DNA of 64,000 nt from positions 1,240,001 through 1,304,000 of the forward strand of contig NZ_CP071444.1 in NCBI RefSeq assembly GCF_017352215.1, in the 5' to 3' direction. The notes beneath the pieces were generated by a model. The model was not told where the DNA came from and did no database searches. It was given only the letters and a program-made list of their open reading frames with translations. Below, piece by piece: positions 1 to 8,603 of this stretch (the stretch's first letter is position 1; every line of letters begins with the position of its first letter). The position numbers were made by a program, and so were the translations under genes. The DNA comes from Alkalibacter rhizosphaerae. Lineage in GTDB: Bacteria > Bacillota > Clostridia > Eubacteriales > Alkalibacteraceae.

Positions 1-1208
1 GTATCGATGCCGAAATGGCAAGTATGGGTAACGGGCGGACTGCTGACCCGGAAATGAACTTCACTGGCTCCTGCTTCCCGCAACATTTCCACCAACCGCT
101 TGGAGGTGGTGCCCCGAACGATGGAATCGTCCACGATGACCACCCGTTTCCCCTCTACGTTGGCCTTGAGAACGTTCAGCTTGATCCGGACCCCCTCTTC
201 CCGCAATTCCTGATTTGGTTGGATGAAAGTCCTGCCGATATACTTGTTCTTGATCAATCCCATGCCAAATGGGATCCCGCTGGCTTCTGCGTATCCAATG
301 GCGGCAGGCATCCCGGAATCGGGAACACCGATGACCACATCCGCTTCCACTGGATTTTCCCGGGAGAGGATCTTGCCGGCATTGTGTCTGGACCGGTACA
401 CGCTGATGCCGTCCATAACGGAGTCGGGACGGGCAAAATATATAAGTTCAAAAATACAAAGCTTTTTCTTGGCCCAATTGGTTTGGGCATAGCTGTTGAC
501 ACCTTCCTCATCCACAATGACGATCTCTCCCGGTTCCAGATCCCTGACGTATTCCGCACCGACAGCGTCCAATCCGCAGGTTTCCGAGGAGAAGACATAT
601 CCGTTTTTCGATTTTCCCATGCACAATGGCCGCATCCCGTGGGGGTCCCGGATGGCTATGAGCTTGTCCTCCGTGGTAATGACCAGGGCATAGGCCCCCT
701 TGATCATTTCCACCATTCGCTTGATGGATTCCACCAGGCCGTTTTTAAGTCCTCTGGCGATCAGGTTCAACATCACTTCCGAATCCGTCGTGGTTTGGAA
801 AACAACGCCGTTGTCTTCCAGCATCTCCCGCAACGCTCTTGCATTGACCAGATTTCCGTTGTGGGCCAGAGCCATGTGGCTGTTTTTGTAACTGACCACC
901 AATGGTTGGGCGTTTTCGATATGACTTTCCCCTTCCGTGGAATAGCGTACATGACCGACGCCGATGTTACCCGCCAGGTCCAAGCCCACTTCACCTCCGC
1001 GGAATACTTCGTTGACCAATCCCATTCCCTTGTGCTGGTGGATCTTCCCATCTTTGTTGGTGGCGATCCCGGCGCTTTCCTGACCCCGATGCTGCAGGGC
1101 GTAAAGACCGTAGTACAGCAACTGGGCCACCGTTCTTTCCTTGTCATGCTTGTAGATGCCAAAAACTCCGCATTCTTCTTCCATTTTGTCCCGATCCAAG
1201 TAATTCAA
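1..1208 (-). CDS. purF: Amidophosphoribosyltransferase PurF (3' end outside window)
   Basis: First committed step of purine synthesis: transfers the glutamine amide to PRPP. About 402 residues are visible; the C-terminal 60-70 are beyond the left edge. The N-terminal nucleophile motif ECGVFGIY follows a short propeptide, so Cys13 should become residue 1 after cleavage. The PRPP loop VVIVDDSIVRGTTSKR is intact. Cysteines in KKLCIFELIYFARPDS and THTCHFGIDT match two of the four 4Fe-4S ligands of Bacillus-type PurF, which implies an oxygen-sensitive cluster form. Start choice: an ATG at 1229 overlaps the purC stop (ATGA), but a strong GGGGAGGA (1216-1223) sits 7 nt before TTG 1208, so I prefer TTG. 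Third gene of purL-purC-purF. Confidence 0.95.
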   Translation of the reverse strand, partial: MNYLDRDKMEEECGVFGIYKHDKERTVAQLLYYGLYALQHRGQESAGIATNKDGKIHQHKGMGLVNEVFRGGEVGLDLAGNIGVGHVRYSTEGESHIENAQPLVVSYKNSHMALAHNGNLVNARALREMLEDNGVVFQTTTDSEVMLNLIARGLKNGLVESIKRMVEMIKGAYALVITTEDKLIAIRDPHGMRPLCMGKSKNGYVFSSETCGLDAVGAEYVRDLEPGEIVIVDEEGVNSYAQTNWAKKKLCIFELIYFARPDSVMDGISVYRSRHNAGKILSRENPVEADVVIGVPDSGMPAAIGYAEASGIPFGMGLIKNKYIGRTFIQPNQELREEGVRIKLNVLKANVEGKRVVIVDDSIVRGTTSKRLVEMLREAGASEVHFRVSSPPVTHTCHFGID

Positions 1209-1225
1209 TGTTTTGTCCTCCCCAT

Positions 1226-1927
1226 TCATACCAGCCGCCTCAACACTTCCTGGTAGGTCTCTTCCACCTTCCCCAGGTCCCGCCGAAAACGGTCCTTGTC
1301 CATCTTTTCATTGGTTTTTACATCCCATAGCCGGCAAGTATCCGGTGAGATCTCGTCGGCCAAAATGACCTGACCTTCAAATCGTCCAAATTCCAATTTA
1401 AAATCAATGAGCTTCAGTCCCTTTTCGAGAAAGAAAGCCTGGAGTACGTCATTGATCCGAAGGGCCCATTCTTTGATTTGCCTCACTTCTTCTTCACTGG
1501 CAAGCCCCATGGCCCGAATGTGGTCGTCATTGACCAGAGGATCGTGAAAAGCGTCGTTCTTATAGGAAAACTCCAATACGGGTTTCTCAAACAAAATGCC
1601 TTCTTCCACGCCCAGCCGTTTGCTGAAGCTCCCTGCAGCCACGTTTCGCACGATGACTTCCAGGGGGATGATCTCCACCGCTTTTACCAGTTGTTCCGTA
1701 TCGGAAAGAACTTCTATAAAATGAGTGGGTATATGGTGCTGGTGGAGCAGGGAAAACAAGATCCCGCTGATTTTGTTGTTGACCACGGCTTTTCCTGCGA
1801 TCTGCCCCTTCTTCGTTCCATCAAATGCAGTGGCATCGTCCTTGTACTCCACCACGTACCGATCGCTTTCGTCTGTTCGAAAAACTCTTTTTGCCTTTCC
1901 TTCATACAACATCTCGAATTTTTTCAT
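1226..1927 (-). CDS. purC: SAICAR synthetase PurC
   Basis: Phosphoribosylaminoimidazole-succinocarboxamide synthase: joins aspartate to CAIR with ATP in the eighth step of IMP synthesis. The 233 residues match the usual short bacterial form. Visible family motifs are YEGKAKRVF near the N-terminus (ATP-binding strand), [12 protein letters not shown] in the middle, [10 protein letters not shown] and the signature [13 protein letters not shown] toward the C-terminus. The ATG follows GAGGAGG with normal spacing. It lies 11 nt after purL and directly before purF, so the three are almost certainly co-transcribed. Confidence 0.97.
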   Translation of the reverse strand: MKKFEMLYEGKAKRVFRTDESDRYVVEYKDDATAFDGTKKGQIAGKAVVNNKISGILFSLLHQHHIPTHFIEVLSDTEQLVKAVEIIPLEVIVRNVAAGSFSKRLGVEEGILFEKPVLEFSYKNDAFHDPLVNDDHIRAMGLASEEEVRQIKEWALRINDVLQAFFLEKGLKLIDFKLEFGRFEGQVILADEISPDTCRLWDVKTNEKMDKDRFRRDLGKVEETYQEVLRRLV

Positions 1928-1938
1928 GGGTTCCTCCT

Positions 1939-4900
1939 CTACCGGAAATATGCCGCGCCGGATTCAAACAACTGCTGGTCAAAAGGTCCTGGAATGTTTT
2001 TATACAAGCCCCTTCCGATCCGTTCGGAATGACCCATTTTCCCCAGGATCCGTCCATCGGGACTGGTGATGGCCTCCACTGCCCAGTCGCTTCCGTTGGG
2101 ATTGTCCCCCTCGTAGCGGATTGCGATCTGTCCTTGTCGCGCCAGGTTCTCCAACACGTATTCCTTGGCGGCAAATCGTCCTTCTCCATGGGATATGGGG
2201 GTGGAGAACACGTCACCCACTTCTACCCTGCTCAACCAGGGGGACAGGTTGGACGTCACTTTGGTTCGGACCATGGCGGAGATATGCCGACCGATGTGGT
2301 TGAAGGTCAGGGTAGGATCCGTTGGCTGGATGTCCTGGATCTGTCCGTAGGGCAGCAAGCCCAGTTTGATCAATGCCTGAAAGCCGTTGCAGATGCCCAG
2401 GATCAATCCGTCCCCTTCTTCCAACAAGGTCGCCACACTATCCTTCAACCGGTTGTTGCGAAATACGGCGGCGATGAATTTTGCAGAACCTTCCGGTTCG
2501 TCTCCGGCGCTGAAACCTCCGGGAAACATCAACATCTGAGAATTTTCAATGGCTTGGGCCATCCGTTTGATGGATTCGTCCACTTCCTTCGGGCTCTGGT
2601 TTCGGAAGACCATGCTTTCCACTTCTGTGCCGGCACGTTCAAAGGCCCGAATGGTGTCAAATTCGCAATTGGTCCCCGGAAAAACGGGGATGAATACTTT
2701 CGGCCTTCTCGTCAGGACCGCTGGCTTGTTGATATTGCCGAGGCTCCATAGGGTCTCCGGCTTTTCCTCCACCGGCAAATGACTTTGAGGATAAATGGAC
2801 ATCAGCGGATTTTCCCATGCCTGGAGAAGGACAGAACCGTCGATCATCTCTTCGCCATACATCACTTTATGGTCGGGAATGGTCCTGCCCGCTTCCTGTA
2901 GTCCTGCCTGTCGGAAAGCTTCTTTCAGTCGGCTGCCTTTTTCCGCGTCCACTTCCAGCACCAAACCGCCCAGCTGAAATCCGTAAAGGTCCTGATCGGT
3001 CCATGTTTCATTTATTTCCACGCCGGTTCCGTTTCCGAAACTCATGACGGTCATTGCATGGGCCAGACCCTGCCATCCGATGGCTTTTGCCGAAAGGACG
3101 ATCCCTTCCTCCATCCATTTTTTGATCATTGCATAGGACTTCAACAGCATCTTCCAGTCCGGCATCTGGTTTTCATCCCGGTCCGCCTTCAAGACCATGA
3201 TAAGATTTCCATCCGACTTCCACTCGGGAGACACGATGTTTTCGATCCGGTCTGTGGCTACTGCGAAACTCACCAAGGTCGGCGGAACATGCAGATGTTC
3301 AAAACTGCCGGACATGCTGTCCTTTCCGCCAATGGCAGCCAATCCAAGCTGCTTTTGTGCATGGAAGGCACCCAATAGCGCCGCAAAGGGTTTCCCCCAT
3401 TTTTTCGGATCCGTTCCCAATCGTTCAAAGTATTCCTGAAGGCTCAGCCGGATCCTGCCGACGTCCGCACCCATGGCCGCCATTTTCGCCACCGATTCCA
3501 AAACGGCATAGGCTCCCCCGTGAAAAGGACTCCACTTCCCGATCTCCGGCTGAAATCCGTAGGCCATCAAGGAACAGGTGGACGTTTCCCCTTTCAACAC
3601 GGGAAGCTTGGCCGCCATGCCGTCCACCGGTGTTTTTCGATGTTTTCCTCCGTAAGGCATGAGGACCGTTCCGGCTCCGATGGTGGAGTCGAACATTTCC
3701 CCCAGTCCTTGTTGGGAGCAGCCGTTCAAATCTTGCAGGCGTTCTTTCAACCCTTTTTCCAGAGAACCACCCTTCCAGTTGGCTGTATCAAAAGGAAAGG
3801 CTTCCGGCGCAACAACCCGGATGGCTGCGGCTTGCTTCACGCCGTTGGTATCCAAAAAAGCCCTGCTGATATCAAGAACGGCCTTTCCTCTCCATTTCAT
3901 GAGGAGCCGACCCGAATTCGTCACGGTGGCCACTTTGGTGGCTTCCACATTCTCCACGGCCGCCCATTCCATAAAGGCTTCCATGTCCTGGAGAGAGACC
4001 ACCACGGCCATCCGTTCCTGGGATTCGGATATGGCCAGTTCCGTACCGTCCAGACCTTCATATTTCTTCGGCACTGCATCCAGATCGATCTCCAGGCTGT
4101 CCGCCAGCTCTCCAATGGCAACGGATACGCCGCCGGCACCAAAGTCGTTGCACCTCTTGATCATGGTGGAGACTTCCGGATGGCGGAACAACCGCTGGAT
4201 CTTCCGCTCTTCCGGAGGGTTTCCCTTTTGGACTTCCGCTCCCGATTCCTGGATGGATTCCACCGTGTGGACCTTGGAAGATCCGGTAGCGCCTCCGCAA
4301 CCGTCCCTGCCCGTCTTGCCTCCGATCAGCAGGACCACATCTCCGGGTCGGGGTTTTTCCCGAACCACGTTGGACTGGGGTGCCGCTCCGATGACCGCAC
4401 CGATCTCCATCCGCTTTGCCAGATATCCGGGATCATAGATCTCTGCCACCTGACCGGTGGCCAAGCCGATTTGATTTCCGTAAGCACTGAAGCCTTTCGC
4501 CGCTTCCCTGCAGATCTTCCGCTGGGGCAGCTTCCCCTCCAGGGTGTCGTTGACGGGTGTTCTCGGATCTGCCGCTCCCGTGACCCGCATGGCCTGGTAG
4601 ACATAGCTTCTTCCGGAGAGAGGATCCCGAATGGCCCCCCCAGACAAGTGGCCGCACCACCATAGGGTTCGATTTCCGTCGGATGGTTGTGGGTCTCGTT
4701 TTTGAACATCAACAGCCAGGGTTCCGTTTTCCCGTCTATGTCCACATCCACCACGATGCTGCAGGCGTTGATCTCTTCCGATTCGTCCAGGTTGTCCAGA
4801 TTGCCCTTCTTCTTCTCCCATTTGGCATTGACCGTGGCCAGATCCATCAGGGAAGTAGGCCGTTCTTTTCCCGGGTAAAGGTCTTCCTTTATTTTCAGAT

Positions 4901-5672
4901 ACGCATCGTATGCCTGCTGGATCGCTTCTTGATAAGGACCCTCTTCAAATTCCACCTGGGTGATCTGGGTCAAAAAGGTGGTGTGGCGACAATGATCCGA
5001 CCAGTAGGTGTCGATGACTTTCAACTCCGTCAAGGTGGGATCCCTTTTTTCCGTCCCGCTAAAATACCCTTGAACAAAGGTCAGGTCTTCCCTGCTCATG
5101 GCAAATCCCATGTCCTGCCGGTAGGCTTCCAGTTCTTCCGGCGACCAGGTCACAAAACCCTGGACGATCTTCACGTCTTCAGGAATTAGGGTTTCCATGT
5201 CCAAGGACGTTGGCATTTCCATGGAAGCTTCCCTGGAATCCACCGGGTTGATCAGATAGGTTTTCACCCGATCCAGGTCCTTTCCACTTACCTTTCCCTT
5301 CAAGATCACGATCCTGGCACTGCGCAAGGCAACATCTTTTCCGTGGGTCACCACCCGGATCCCCTGGGCGGCCCAATCCGCCCGCTGGTCGTATTGACCG
5401 GGCAGATATTCCATGGGGATGGCCTTCTCGTCACCGGCCAAGGGCAAGGAGCCCTCCCACACCTGGTCTGCATTTGGTTCCGACAAAACAGTGGATTTCA
5501 CCAGATCCATTTCCTCCAGGTCCGCCGGGCTCAGATCGTATCGATTGACGATGCGTACTTCTTCCAGCCCCTTGACCCCCAAGGTGTCTTTCAGTTCTTT
5601 AAACAAGTGGGTGCTTTCTATATGAAAACCGTCCCGCTTCTCCACAAAAATCCTGCGAATCGATGCGTTCAT
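1939..5672 (-). CDS. purL: FGAM synthase PurL, large single-chain form, interrupted by a -1 frameshift
   Basis: Converts FGAR to FGAM using glutamine. This is the long fused form (about 1244 residues when repaired), with the synthetase domains first and a class I glutaminase domain last, as in enterobacteria and Clostridium, rather than the three-part PurS/Q/L of Bacillus. [15 protein letters not shown] (near residue 325) marks the catalytic centre. FPGTNCEFD carries the glutaminase nucleophile (Cys1003), and SHGEGRF supplies its His and Glu. The reading frame breaks at a run of seven C on the plus strand (4635-4641); eight would read [12 protein letters not shown] and restore the frame. Upstream residues end in the first frame and downstream residues continue in the second, with no other damage. 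First gene of purL-purC-purF, behind a PurR-type operator. Confidence 0.93.
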
Positions 5673-5701
5673 AGTCGTTCCCCTTTAATTTTTATACATT
5701 C

Positions 5702-5730
5702 ATCTTAAATTAAACGAACATTTTTTTCAA
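5702..5730 (-). promoter_or_regulatory. purL promoter
   Basis: TTGAAA (5725-5730), a 17-nt spacer and TAAGAT (5702-5707), read on the minus strand, fit a sigma-A promoter about 30 nt before purL. A purine-repressor-like box lies inside the spacer. Confidence 0.6.
5710..5722 (+). promoter_or_regulatory. PurBox-like operator for PurR
   Basis: TTAAACGAACATT matches the Firmicutes PurBox consensus AWWWCCGAACWWT at 11 of 13 positions, with the central CGAAC intact. It falls between the -35 and -10 of the purL promoter, where bound repressor would block transcription. A much weaker inverted partner (ACGTAT, around 5744-5749) lies roughly the expected distance upstream. The cognate repressor gene purR is also in this window. 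Confidence 0.55.
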
Positions 5731-5770
5731 GTTTTTTATAATCATACGTATTTTTATTTTCCCGACCCAA

Positions 5771-5779
5771 TGATATAAT
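5771..5779 (+). promoter_or_regulatory. Extended -10 promoter of the MBL hydrolase gene
   Basis: TGATATAAT is a perfect extended -10 element. No good -35 is present. It implies a leader of only about 15 nt, beginning almost at the ribosome binding site; a second TATAAT at 5737-5742 would give a more ordinary leader. Confidence 0.45.
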
Positions 5780-5799
5780 ACATCCAGGAGGTGTCGATT

Positions 5800-6486
5800 T
5801 TGTATATCCAACACATTGGCCACAGCGGTTTTCTGGTTTCCCATAAAAAATTCGTCCTTCTCTTCGATTGCATCGATTCGTTGGATCTTTCTGCAATACA
5901 AGACAAGGAAATCATATTTTTCGCCAGTCATCAGCACAAGGATCATTACAACAAAGACTTGGCGGAGGAGTTGTCTGCCTTCCACACGACCTACATTTTG
6001 AGCAACGACATCGAAGCCCCCATCCCCCAGCAGGATCTGACCTGCCTCATGGCCCCTTACCAGGAAGTCACCTTGGGACCTCTCCATGTTCGTACTTTTT
6101 CCAGCACGGATCGCGGTGTTTCCTTTTATGTGGAGCTTCAAGGCAAACGATATTTTCACAGCGGCGATCTGAACTGGTGGCATTGGTCTCGGATGAATGA
6201 CACTGAATTGGCCAAAGAAGAAGCAGATTTCAAGGCGGAGATCGAAAAGATCAAAGGCCTTCCCATTGATTTTGCATTCGTTCCTGTAGATCCCAGGTTA
6301 AAGGAACACGGTCTGTTGGCCGCCAATCACTTCGCCAAAATCCTTGGACCCACCTACCTGATCCCCATGCACTCCTTTGGGGAATACGAATATTATGAAA
6401 ATTTGGAGTCCCGCCTGGATCTGGGCAGGACCAAGCTGATCCCTGCAACGATTTCAGGACAAAAAATATGGGAAGAGCAGGATTGA
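5800..6486 (+). CDS. Metallo-beta-lactamase fold hydrolase, UlaG-like
   Basis: Predicted cytoplasmic metal-dependent hydrolase of about 228 residues; substrate unknown. The N-terminus (YIQHIGHSGFLV) is the usual first strand of the UlaG/YcjJ-like branch of the MBL superfamily. SHQHKDH (residues 43-49) is the metal-binding HxHxDH motif, HSGDLN provides the bridging Asp, and IPMHSFGE near the C-terminus supplies a late His. I prefer TTG 5800: AGGAGGTG (5786-5793) overlaps the upstream GTG at 5791 but is correctly spaced to TTG. It stands alone between the divergent purL and the convergent rqcP, so context gives no hint of substrate. Confidence 0.8.
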   Translation: MYIQHIGHSGFLVSHKKFVLLFDCIDSLDLSAIQDKEIIFFASHQHKDHYNKDLAEELSAFHTTYILSNDIEAPIPQQDLTCLMAPYQEVTLGPLHVRTFSSTDRGVSFYVELQGKRYFHSGDLNWWHWSRMNDTELAKEEADFKAEIEKIKGLPIDFAFVPVDPRLKEHGLLAANHFAKILGPTYLIPMHSFGEYEYYENLESRLDLGRTKLIPATISGQKIWEEQD

Positions 6487-6501
6487 TATCACTGCTCTTC
6501 C
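6471..6501. terminator. Inverted repeat across the ends of two convergent genes
   Basis: GGAAGAGCAG and CTGCTCTTCC form a perfect 10-bp stem around an 11-nt loop that contains both stop codons. On the minus strand it is followed by CATATTTTTTG, so it may end rqcP transcription; there is no U-run on the plus side. Confidence 0.5.
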
Positions 6502-6734
6502 ACGGTATAGAGGCGGTCTGCCTCTTCTTTTTTTACGTGCTCTTCCAATTTTTCCACACGGACCATCATGCTTCTTGGTCCCAGGGTGATATTGATGAGA
6601 TCTCCCACCTTCAGTTCCGTTCCCGCCTTGGCCACTTGGCCGTTGACCTGGATCTTCCCTTTGTCGCAGGCTTCTTTGGCCAAGGTCCGCCGCTTGATCA
6701 GACGACTCGTCTTTAAAAATTTATCCAGCCGCAA
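6489..6734 (-). CDS. rqcP: S4-domain ribosome quality-control protein RqcP (YabO/Hsp15-like)
   Basis: An 81-residue RNA-binding protein. The first 60 residues are an S4 domain (MRLDKFLKTSRLIKRRTLA, then VNGQVAKAGTELKVGD). The family acts with RqcH on stalled 50S subunits to add alanine tails. The position after hup and mazG matches yabO in Bacillus and Clostridia. Start is TTG, 7 nt after AGGAGG. A terminator separates it from hup, so expression may be lower or from readthrough. The yabP/yabQ genes that commonly follow in spore formers are absent; a convergent gene is found instead. Confidence 0.9.
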   Translation of the reverse strand: MRLDKFLKTSRLIKRRTLAKEACDKGKIQVNGQVAKAGTELKVGDLINITLGPRSMMVRVEKLEEHVKKEEADRLYTVEEQ

Positions 6735-6757
6735 TCCGATTCCTCCTTTTGCACAAG

Positions 6758-6780
6758 AAAAAAGGGACTTTCCAGTCCCT
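6758..6780 (-). terminator. Terminator after hup
   Basis: Minus-strand stem AGGGACT/AGTCCCT with a GGAA loop, followed by a run of U. It lies between hup and rqcP. Confidence 0.8.
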
Positions 6781-6787
6781 GTTTGTC

Positions 6788-7063
6788 TTACTTGTTGATG
6801 GCGTCTTTCAGCGCTTTTCCTGCTTTAAATCCAGGTGCTTTGGACGCAGCAATGGTGATCTCTTCCATGGTTTTTGGGTTTCTTCCTTTTCTTTCCGCTC
6901 TTTCCCGTACATCGAAAGTACCGAATCCTACCAATGAGATCTTGTCTCCCTTTTGCAGTTCCTCTGTAACTACTTCAACAAAAGCATTCAGGGCTTTCTC
7001 ACAATCTTTCTTTGCAATATCTGTCTTTTCCGCCATAGCAGCAATCAATTCCGCTTTGTTCAT
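6788..7063 (-). CDS. hup: DNA-binding protein HU
   Basis: A 91-residue histone-like protein that bends and compacts DNA as a dimer. [20 protein letters not shown] is the typical first helix pair, and [20 protein letters not shown] is the HU/IHF signature leading into the DNA-gripping arm. A good AGGAGG precedes the ATG. It follows mazG after 76 nt and ends in its own terminator, which suits a highly expressed single gene with some input from the operon upstream. Confidence 0.97.
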   Translation of the reverse strand: MNKAELIAAMAEKTDIAKKDCEKALNAFVEVVTEELQKGDKISLVGFGTFDVRERAERKGRNPKTMEEITIAASKAPGFKAGKALKDAINK

Positions 7064-7139
7064 GGTTTTCCCTCCTGGTTTCTTATTGATTTATTGTTAT
7101 ATATGTCCCTATTCAGAGAATCGAAACATATTTGTTACC

Positions 7140-8603
7140 TTACTGTAGCTTCCTTTTGGCTTGTTGCCAACGTTCTTCCAGTGCCATCAGGTCCAGATCT
7201 TCCACCTGTCGGCCGGAAGCAATGATGTCTTCTTCCATGATCCGGAAACGATCCATGAATTTGTCCGTTGCCTTTTCCAGCACTTCCCGAAAATCCAGAT
7301 GGAGCAAACGAATGACGTTGACCATGGAAAAAATCAAGTCGCCGGCTTCTTCAAAAACGTGGTCCGAATCGCCGGTTTCCATGGAGTCACCAAGTTCTTC
7401 CAGCTCTTCTGCCACTTTCTCCAAGGCATCTTTTGGGTCTTTCCAATCAAATCCCACCACCGATGCCTTCTTTTGCGCTTTTTCCGCCCGCAGATAGGCA
7501 GGAAAGTTTCTGGGGATGTCCAACATCTGGACATGGATCCGGTCGTATCCTTTTTCTTCACGCTTCAGCCGTTCCCACACTTCCATGTTGAAGGCATCTT
7601 TGTCCTCCTGGGCAAATACGTGAGGATGTCGGTTGATCAGCTTGGTGACGATGGCTTCCGTCACATCGGCCATATCGAACAAGTGCTCTTCTTTTCCGAT
7701 CTGGCTCAGAAAAACCACTTGCAAGAGCAAGTCGCCCAGCTCTTCGCACAAACCGTCCCAATCCTCTCCCTCGATGGCGTTCACCACTTCGTAGGCTTCT
7801 TCGACGACATACTTTCGCAAAGAAGCAAAGGTTTGCTTTTGATCCCACGGGCATCCATCGTCGCCCCGCAATGTCTCCATGACGGCCATCAAGCCTTCCA
7901 GGCTACGGCTGTGGACTCTTGGTTCCGGAGGCAGATACAAACTGGTCAGATAGCTGATCTGGTCGCTTCGGTCCAAATCGTGAAGGGGGATCTTTTCCAC
8001 CACTTCACCAGGGAGCCCTGCTCCGTGGACAAGGTATACTTCCTTGTCTTCCCGGCCGAGAACATCCATCAGATGCAGTTTCACCTCAGATGCAACAAAC
8101 CGGTCGTAGACCTGGGTCACTACGATCCCCATGTGAAAAGGCAACGATCCGCTTTTGATGGTCAATGCGTCCACCATGCATAATCCATGAATGGGATCGA
8201 TCCGCAGGCTGTGGACCATGGAATCAAGGAAGCTCATGGACGGAAAGGACTTCACATCCACTACGCACTGTTTATTATCTAATACTTCGTAGAGTATTTC
8301 AACACTTTTTTCCGCAAAATAGGGGTGTCCGGGCACTGCATAGACCAAATCGCCGTGTTTTTTTGCCTCTTCCTGCAAAATATGAGCGATCTTTCGGTAC
8401 ACTTCATCAAAGGACTCCTCTGCGTCGTAGACCCAGTCGAAGGATTCCAAAACCACCCCCTCTTCCAGCAATCCTTCCACTGCCGGATGCTTCAAGGTTC
8501 GAACAAATACTTTCTTGGCTTCTTTGATGATGCGGTAGGTCTCCAGGGTCATGTGTTCCAGGTTGCCGGGACCCAGTCCCACCACGATTATGGTATTTTT
8601 CAT
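7140..8603 (-). CDS. mazG: Bifunctional tetrapyrrole-methylase-like / MazG nucleotide pyrophosphohydrolase (YabN)
   Basis: About 487 residues in two parts. Residues 1-220 are a tetrapyrrole (corrin/porphyrin) methylase-like domain (IIVVGLGPGNLEHMT, VYAVPGHPYFAE). Residues 235-487 are MazG, with LRGDDGCPWDQKQTFASL and the magnesium-binding EEAYEV...EELGDLLLQ pattern. MazG hydrolyses NTPs to NMP plus pyrophosphate and is thought to clear aberrant nucleotides; the role of the methylase-like half is not known. The fused arrangement and place match Bacillus yabN. The ATG overlaps the spoVB-like stop by 4 nt (ATGA), which fixes the start and suggests translational coupling. Confidence 0.94.
   Translation of the reverse strand: MKNTIIVVGLGPGNLEHMTLETYRIIKEAKKVFVRTLKHPAVEGLLEEGVVLESFDWVYDAEESFDEVYRKIAHILQEEAKKHGDLVYAVPGHPYFAEKSVEILYEVLDNKQCVVDVKSFPSMSFLDSMVHSLRIDPIHGLCMVDALTIKSGSLPFHMGIVVTQVYDRFVASEVKLHLMDVLGREDKEVYLVHGAGLPGEVVEKIPLHDLDRSDQISYLTSLYLPPEPRVHSRSLEGLMAVMETLRGDDGCPWDQKQTFASLRKYVVEEAYEVVNAIEGEDWDGLCEELGDLLLQVVFLSQIGKEEHLFDMADVTEAIVTKLINRHPHVFAQEDKDAFNMEVWERLKREEKGYDRIHVQMLDIPRNFPAYLRAEKAQKKASVVGFDWKDPKDALEKVAEELEELGDSMETGDSDHVFEEAGDLIFSMVNVIRLLHLDFREVLEKATDKFMDRFRIMEEDIIASGRQVEDLDLMALEERWQQAKRKLQ

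Noticed and set aside
4326-4821. purL, mfd and fusA as true pseudogenes or programmed frameshifts
   Set aside because: All three need the same kind of repair (one base in a G/C run), and two are core functions. No slippery heptamer with a downstream pseudoknot was evident. Consensus error is the simplest explanation, although reads are needed.
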